Shown: positions 60,539 to 64,000 of the stretch, piece after piece
Position numbering within the stretch: the first letter of the stretch is position 1
Layout: each line of letters begins with the position of its first letter
NCBI GenBank assembly: GCA_000018565.1
Contig: CP000875.1
Span: 6,029,199-6,093,198 of the forward strand
Direction of reading: 5' to 3'
DNA length: 64,000 nucleotides
Source: Herpetosiphon aurantiacus DSM 785
Lineage (GTDB): Bacteria; Chloroflexota; Chloroflexia; Chloroflexales; Herpetosiphonaceae
Notes under the pieces: generated by a model
The model's database searches: none
Told to the model about the DNA's origin: nothing
Seen by the model: the letters and a program-made list of their open reading frames with translations, nothing else
Position numbers and translations under genes: made by a program

Positions 60539-62791
60539 CTATTGGCCAGTGCTGCCAGCAGCAGGCGCAGGCAAATTACCATTAATATCGGGGAAGGCCT
60601 CGCCATTATAGGCTCGTAGCACATCAACTACCGCTGGCAAGGCCAGTGTCCCCGATCCGTCGCCCAAATCGCCAGTGCCTTCGAGCATCGCTAAAATTGC
60701 TACTTTGGGATTATCGAACGGCGCAAAGCCAACAAACCACGAGTGCGAACGCAAATATGGCCCTTCGGCATACTCGGCGGTTCCAGTTTTGCCCGCCAAA
60801 TCCAGCCGATCAAGATCGGTCAAAATTGCGCCTGCAGGTTTGTTATTGCCATTGGCGATCCGATTGTAGGCATCGGGATCACGGACAGAGCGCCGCATGC
60901 CTTCACGAATAATCGCCCAATGCTCAGGTGCAAGTTCAATCGTGTGTTCAATCACTGGGGTCAGCGTAATCGTGTCGGTGCGGTTCAAATCGGTGATCGC
61001 TTTGACAACTTGTGGTTGATAGACTGAACCACGATTGGCGGTAGCGACGGTAGCCCGTAGCAATTGCAATGGCGTAACTTGCACATCGCCCTGACCAATT
61101 GCGGCGATATAGGTATCGCCAACGCCCCAACGTTCGCGGCGCTGTTTCTTCCACTCTTTATTCGGAATAATCCCTGAATCTTCGCCTGGCAAATCGATCC
61201 CGGTCAGTTTATCGAAGCCAAACTCGCCCGAAACCGTCTCATACAAGCGATCAATCCCCAAGCCACCTTTGATTTGTGGATCGGTTGGTTTGAGATTGGT
61301 AACATAATCGGTACCGCCAGCAACCGTGTTGAAAAAGACGTTCGATGAAACTTTCAAAGCATCGGAAACGTTGATCAGGCCATTGGCGCGGCGGTTGGAG
61401 TTAGGATATTGGTTGGTCAAAGCTTCGTTATATTCGTTGCGCACAATCAAAAAGCCAGGGTCTTGAATCTGCGTGCCAGGATTGATGATATCGCTATCTA
61501 AGGCAGCGGCAGCCGTAAATTGCTTGAAGGTCGAGCCAGGTGGATATTTACCAGCAATTGCCCGATGCAGCAACGGCGTGTTTTCTTCATCGGTAAATAA
61601 ATCGGTAATTTCCTCGACCTCACCGCGATTAAAGGCGTTGTTATCGTAGGCTGGCAAGCTGACCGAGGCTAAAACCGCCCCTGTGTTGACATCCATCACC
61701 ATAATCACGCCTTTGTTAATCGGGTCGTATGAGGCATATTTAGCTTGATCTTTGCCTGGCGTGTTGGCTAAGCGCACGCGGCGTTGATCGGCAACATCGA
61801 GCCATTTTTGTAAAATTGCTTCGCTGGCTCGCTGCAAATCCATATCAATATTCAAAATCAGATTTTTGCCATCTTCCATTGGCTGCAACACCGTTGGCTC
61901 GCCGACAATCCGATCCGAGACATCAACCGAAATTTGATTGGTGCCCAACTTGCCGCGCAAGGTTGATTCGTAATAATTTTCGATTCCATCGACCCCAATC
62001 AAATCACTTTCGAGATATTGGCGCGGGCCGTCAGCATCATTGGTGGGGTTATAACGAGCCAGTTGCTTGTCGTTAATCCGAATCATATAGCCCAATAAAT
62101 GCGAGAGCGATTGGACTTCGGCACTCAGTGGGTAATCGCGCTGGAAGCCATCGACCACCCGCACGCCGGGCAAGGCCAGCGCATTTTCGCGAATCGCCAA
62201 GGCGACATCATCAGGAATATTTTTGGCGACTGGCACAACCAAATAGCCAGGCAGGTTGGCTTTGGCTAGTACCTTTTCAACCCCAGGTTGCAGGGTGATC
62301 ACATCGGTATAGGCTTGGCTTAATTGCAGCGCGGTCAAGGCCTTGCCCATGGGCACGGTCACCGTGATCGATTGCGCTGGCGCGAAGTTGGTATCGGCAG
62401 GCAAAATTGGCGAGATGCCATAAATTGCTGCGGCCAAAGCTGGATCTTCTTGTAATTTAGTGGTTGGCGAGAGCGTGAAGGTATCGCTGAAAGGCAATAA
62501 CATACTCAGCCGCATATACACCGCATTGCGCTCAGCGCGTTTGCGCGGCAGCGATTCGGCTTGAATTCCCAAGATCGAGGTGGGAACCGAGGCTGCTAGC
62601 AGGGTTGTGCCATCGCTGGCAAAAATCTCGCCACGTTGGGGAGCAACATAATCGCGGCGGGTAATATTTTGCTCAATTGAAGCGCGTGAAGTTGCGGCGC
62701 TACTGCCAAATTGCAATTGCTGCAATCGCGCGAGCAAGACCACAAAAATAATTAAGCTCACGACCCGTAAGCCGATCAAGCGACCGCGCAT
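60539..62791 (-). CDS. mrdA: Penicillin-binding protein 2 (elongation transpeptidase)
   Basis: 750 residues from ATG 62791 (MRGRLIGLRVVSLIIFVVLLARLQQLQ) with AAGGAG upstream; a frame extending to 63013 would overlap mreD and has no membrane start. One N-terminal span leads to the PBP dimerisation domain (RGEIFASDGTTLLAAS) and the transpeptidase: Ser in PPGSTFKQF, SSN in KVSSNVFF, and KTG in LAGKTGTAEY. It crosslinks peptidoglycan for side-wall growth within the MreBCD-RodA complex. It follows mreC and mreD. Confidence 0.93.
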   Translation of the reverse strand: MRGRLIGLRVVSLIIFVVLLARLQQLQFGSSAATSRASIEQNITRRDYVAPQRGEIFASDGTTLLAASVPTSILGIQAESLPRKRAERNAVYMRLSMLLPFSDTFTLSPTTKLQEDPALAAAIYGISPILPADTNFAPAQSITVTVPMGKALTALQLSQAYTDVITLQPGVEKVLAKANLPGYLVVPVAKNIPDDVALAIRENALALPGVRVVDGFQRDYPLSAEVQSLSHLLGYMIRINDKQLARYNPTNDADGPRQYLESDLIGVDGIENYYESTLRGKLGTNQISVDVSDRIVGEPTVLQPMEDGKNLILNIDMDLQRASEAILQKWLDVADQRRVRLANTPGKDQAKYASYDPINKGVIMVMDVNTGAVLASVSLPAYDNNAFNRGEVEEITDLFTDEENTPLLHRAIAGKYPPGSTFKQFTAAAALDSDIINPGTQIQDPGFLIVRNEYNEALTNQYPNSNRRANGLINVSDALKVSSNVFFNTVAGGTDYVTNLKPTDPQIKGGLGIDRLYETVSGEFGFDKLTGIDLPGEDSGIIPNKEWKKQRRERWGVGDTYIAAIGQGDVQVTPLQLLRATVATANRGSVYQPQVVKAITDLNRTDTITLTPVIEHTIELAPEHWAIIREGMRRSVRDPDAYNRIANGNNKPAGAILTDLDRLDLAGKTGTAEYAEGPYLRSHSWFVGFAPFDNPKVAILAMLEGTGDLGDGSGTLALPAVVDVLRAYNGEAFPDINGNLPAPAAGSTGQ

Positions 62792-62814
62792 AGGGTTCTC
62801 CTTGATGATAAAGT

Positions 62815-63324
62815 TTAGTGGCGGATTTTGCGCTCGTTCCACCATTGCAAAACGAGGAAGGTTGGCAAAACCGCAATCGCATTGATAATCATGGCTGGCA
62901 CAAGCACCACAATCGCCCAACTCAGCCAATCGTCGGTGCCACCGCGAAACACTTGGGTAACTAAGTGATATAGCGGGGTCAAGCCGATGGTTAGTAAGAG
63001 CGACGTTGGCCATGTATCGGGTGGGAAGCGCTCGGCAGCAAGGCTACAAACCCACGTAACCAGCAATAAAGCCAAGGCATGGCTGCCAAACGGCGAGTAG
63101 CCCACCACATCAATCAGCAAGCCACCATACATAGCGATGGCAGCACCCTTAGCGGCATCGGCTAGCAAGGTCCAACAAACCACCGCCAACAACACCAAAT
63201 TTAAGTGGGCATTAAAGATCGTTGGCAAGAGCGTTGTCTGAATAATCACGGTTAATCCAACGATCAGGGCCAACCAAAGCTGTCCGCGCAGCCGTTCGCT
63301 TAATCTTCGCCGACGATAATCCAT
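62815..63324 (-). CDS. mreD: Rod-shape determining protein MreD
   Basis: 169 residues, mostly hydrophobic with about five spans (LWLALIVGLTVIIQTTLL, LNLVLLAVVCWTLLADAAKG, GGLLIDVVGYSPFGSHALALLLVTWV, SLLLTIGLTPLYHLV, WAIVVLVPAMIINAIAVLPTF). The motif GGLLIDVVGYSPFGSHAL is typical of MreD. It overlaps the end of mreC by 25 bases and precedes mrdA by 23 bases, which fixes its identity by context. Confidence 0.85.
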   Translation of the reverse strand: MDYRRRRLSERLRGQLWLALIVGLTVIIQTTLLPTIFNAHLNLVLLAVVCWTLLADAAKGAAIAMYGGLLIDVVGYSPFGSHALALLLVTWVCSLAAERFPPDTWPTSLLLTIGLTPLYHLVTQVFRGGTDDWLSWAIVVLVPAMIINAIAVLPTFLVLQWWNERKIRH

Positions 63325-64000
63325 ACAGTCCGCACTACATCAGGATCAAAATATGGTTCAATATCGGCTTGTTGGCCGTGGCCGTCGGGGCGAATTGCGC
63401 TGACACGGCCAATCGGCACATCGGGCGGAATCCGTGCAGCAGGTGCATCGAAGGCCAATGCTTTGCTAATACCAGCGGTCAACACATCGTCGCCAACGCT
63501 GAATTTAGCGTCACGATCGATATGGCGCATAATCAAGCGTGAGCCAAGTTGCCATTGACCAAGCACATCGCCCATTGGTTGGCTGATGCTACCGCTTTCT
63601 TGTTCGCTGGTTACCTGCGATAACACCTGGCCGCTCACCACCGAACGCGCATCGGTAATGAGCAAAACTGTGGCATTATGTTGGCTGACCGTATCGACCA
63701 AGCCAATTAGCGCATCGGGGCTGCCATTGACGTGTGAAACCACAGGCATGCCCACGGCCAAGCCATCAACCGTACCACGATCGATGCTTATCACCCGATT
63801 GCCAGCATCGGCGGAGCGACTGACCACATTGCCAATCACCGTGCGCCAGCCATAGCGTTCGCGCATGCCAGCAGTGCGGCGCAAGGTTGTGTTTTCAGCG
63901 GCAGCGCTGCGCAATTGGACATTTTCGTTTTCAAGTTCGGTGACCCGTTCTTGCAAGGCTGCCAAATCTTGGGCGGCTTGCGACGAGCCAAAAATACCGC
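63300..64000 (-). CDS. mreC: Rod-shape determining protein MreC (N terminus beyond the window)
   Basis: At least 233 residues; the frame is open through base 64000, so the signal anchor and start are missing. The visible part begins with a coiled coil (LAALQERVTELENENVQLRSAAAENTTLRR) followed by the MreC beta domain: VIGNVVSRSADAGNRVISIDRGTVDGLAVGMPVV, GLVDTVSQHNATVLLITD, and the ending PDVVRTVWIIVGED. It is the periplasmic scaffold for the elongation machinery. It is the first visible gene of a leftward mreC-mreD-mrdA-nitrilase unit. Confidence 0.9.
   Translation of the reverse strand, partial: GIFGSSQAAQDLAALQERVTELENENVQLRSAAAENTTLRRTAGMRERYGWRTVIGNVVSRSADAGNRVISIDRGTVDGLAVGMPVVSHVNGSPDALIGLVDTVSQHNATVLLITDARSVVSGQVLSQVTSEQESGSISQPMGDVLGQWQLGSRLIMRHIDRDAKFSVGDDVLTAGISKALAFDAPAARIPPDVPIGRVSAIRPDGHGQQADIEPYFDPDVVRTVWIIVGED

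Noticed and set aside
62792-63013. N-terminal extension of PBP2
   Set aside because: It would overlap mreD in another frame, carries no signal or homology, and a clear AAGGAG supports the start at 62791.

Overview
The window looks like chromosomal DNA of a filamentous Chloroflexota bacterium, most probably Herpetosiphon or a close relative. This is inferred from the mid-GC composition with TTG/CAA-rich codon use, the gene content (class II B12-type ribonucleotide reductase, a bacterial poly(ADP-ribose) polymerase, a MurF-alanine racemase fusion, very large GAF-phosphatase signalling proteins, DUF2270 and DUF402 proteins), and the dispersed CCCTCACCCC...GGGGTGAGGG repeats. No rRNA, tRNA or CRISPR array was seen.

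Layout. 1-1.0 kb: 5' part of an IS4-family transposase running off the left edge. 1.1-14.5 kb: housekeeping genes, namely an ABC1/UbiB-type kinase, a tandem Bcp peroxiredoxin pair, a BTAD/AAA regulator, the conserved Xaa-Pro peptidase-efp-accB block, xseA with an ABC-type ATPase, a PyrK-like reductase, a P5C dehydrogenase and a single-domain response regulator. 14.7-16.1 kb: Nudix hydrolase and lipoprotein. 16.4-19.1 kb: an inserted segment holding a small XRE repressor, a divergent promoter with a perfect palindromic operator, an unknown 213-aa protein, an IS200-type tnpA broken by one in-frame stop, and an intact tnpB whose right end abuts a nitroreductase gene. 20.3-24.9 kb: a compact operon (DUF402, glycosyltransferase 2, DUF2270, GH57, PP2C-like). 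24.9-33.2 kb: mixed metabolic and hypothetical genes, pepF and ruvC. 33.3-35.8 kb: four tandem small membrane proteins of shared architecture, two of them AT-rich. 35.9-37.8 kb: two lipoproteins. 37.9-42.7 kb: acyl-CoA dehydrogenase, aspartase/fumarase, and a PARP with a downstream partner. 42.8-48.1 kb: the MurF-Alr fusion, a second XRE protein, and ribonucleotide reductase with two NrdR-type boxes and a structured leader. 48.8-57.9 kb: signalling block (histidine kinase, 7xGAF-SpoIIE phosphatase, class II aldolase, V4R-like protein, RsbR-like STAS protein). 58.1-64 kb: Tat-exported cytokinin-dehydrogenase-like flavoprotein, nitrilase, and mreC-mreD-mrdA reading leftward.

The most interesting points are the regulated TnpB segment, the PARP-partner pair, the ribonucleotide reductase control region, the tandem membrane-protein array, and the secreted cytokinin-dehydrogenase-like enzyme. 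Function calls rest on motifs read by eye; no database search was possible.
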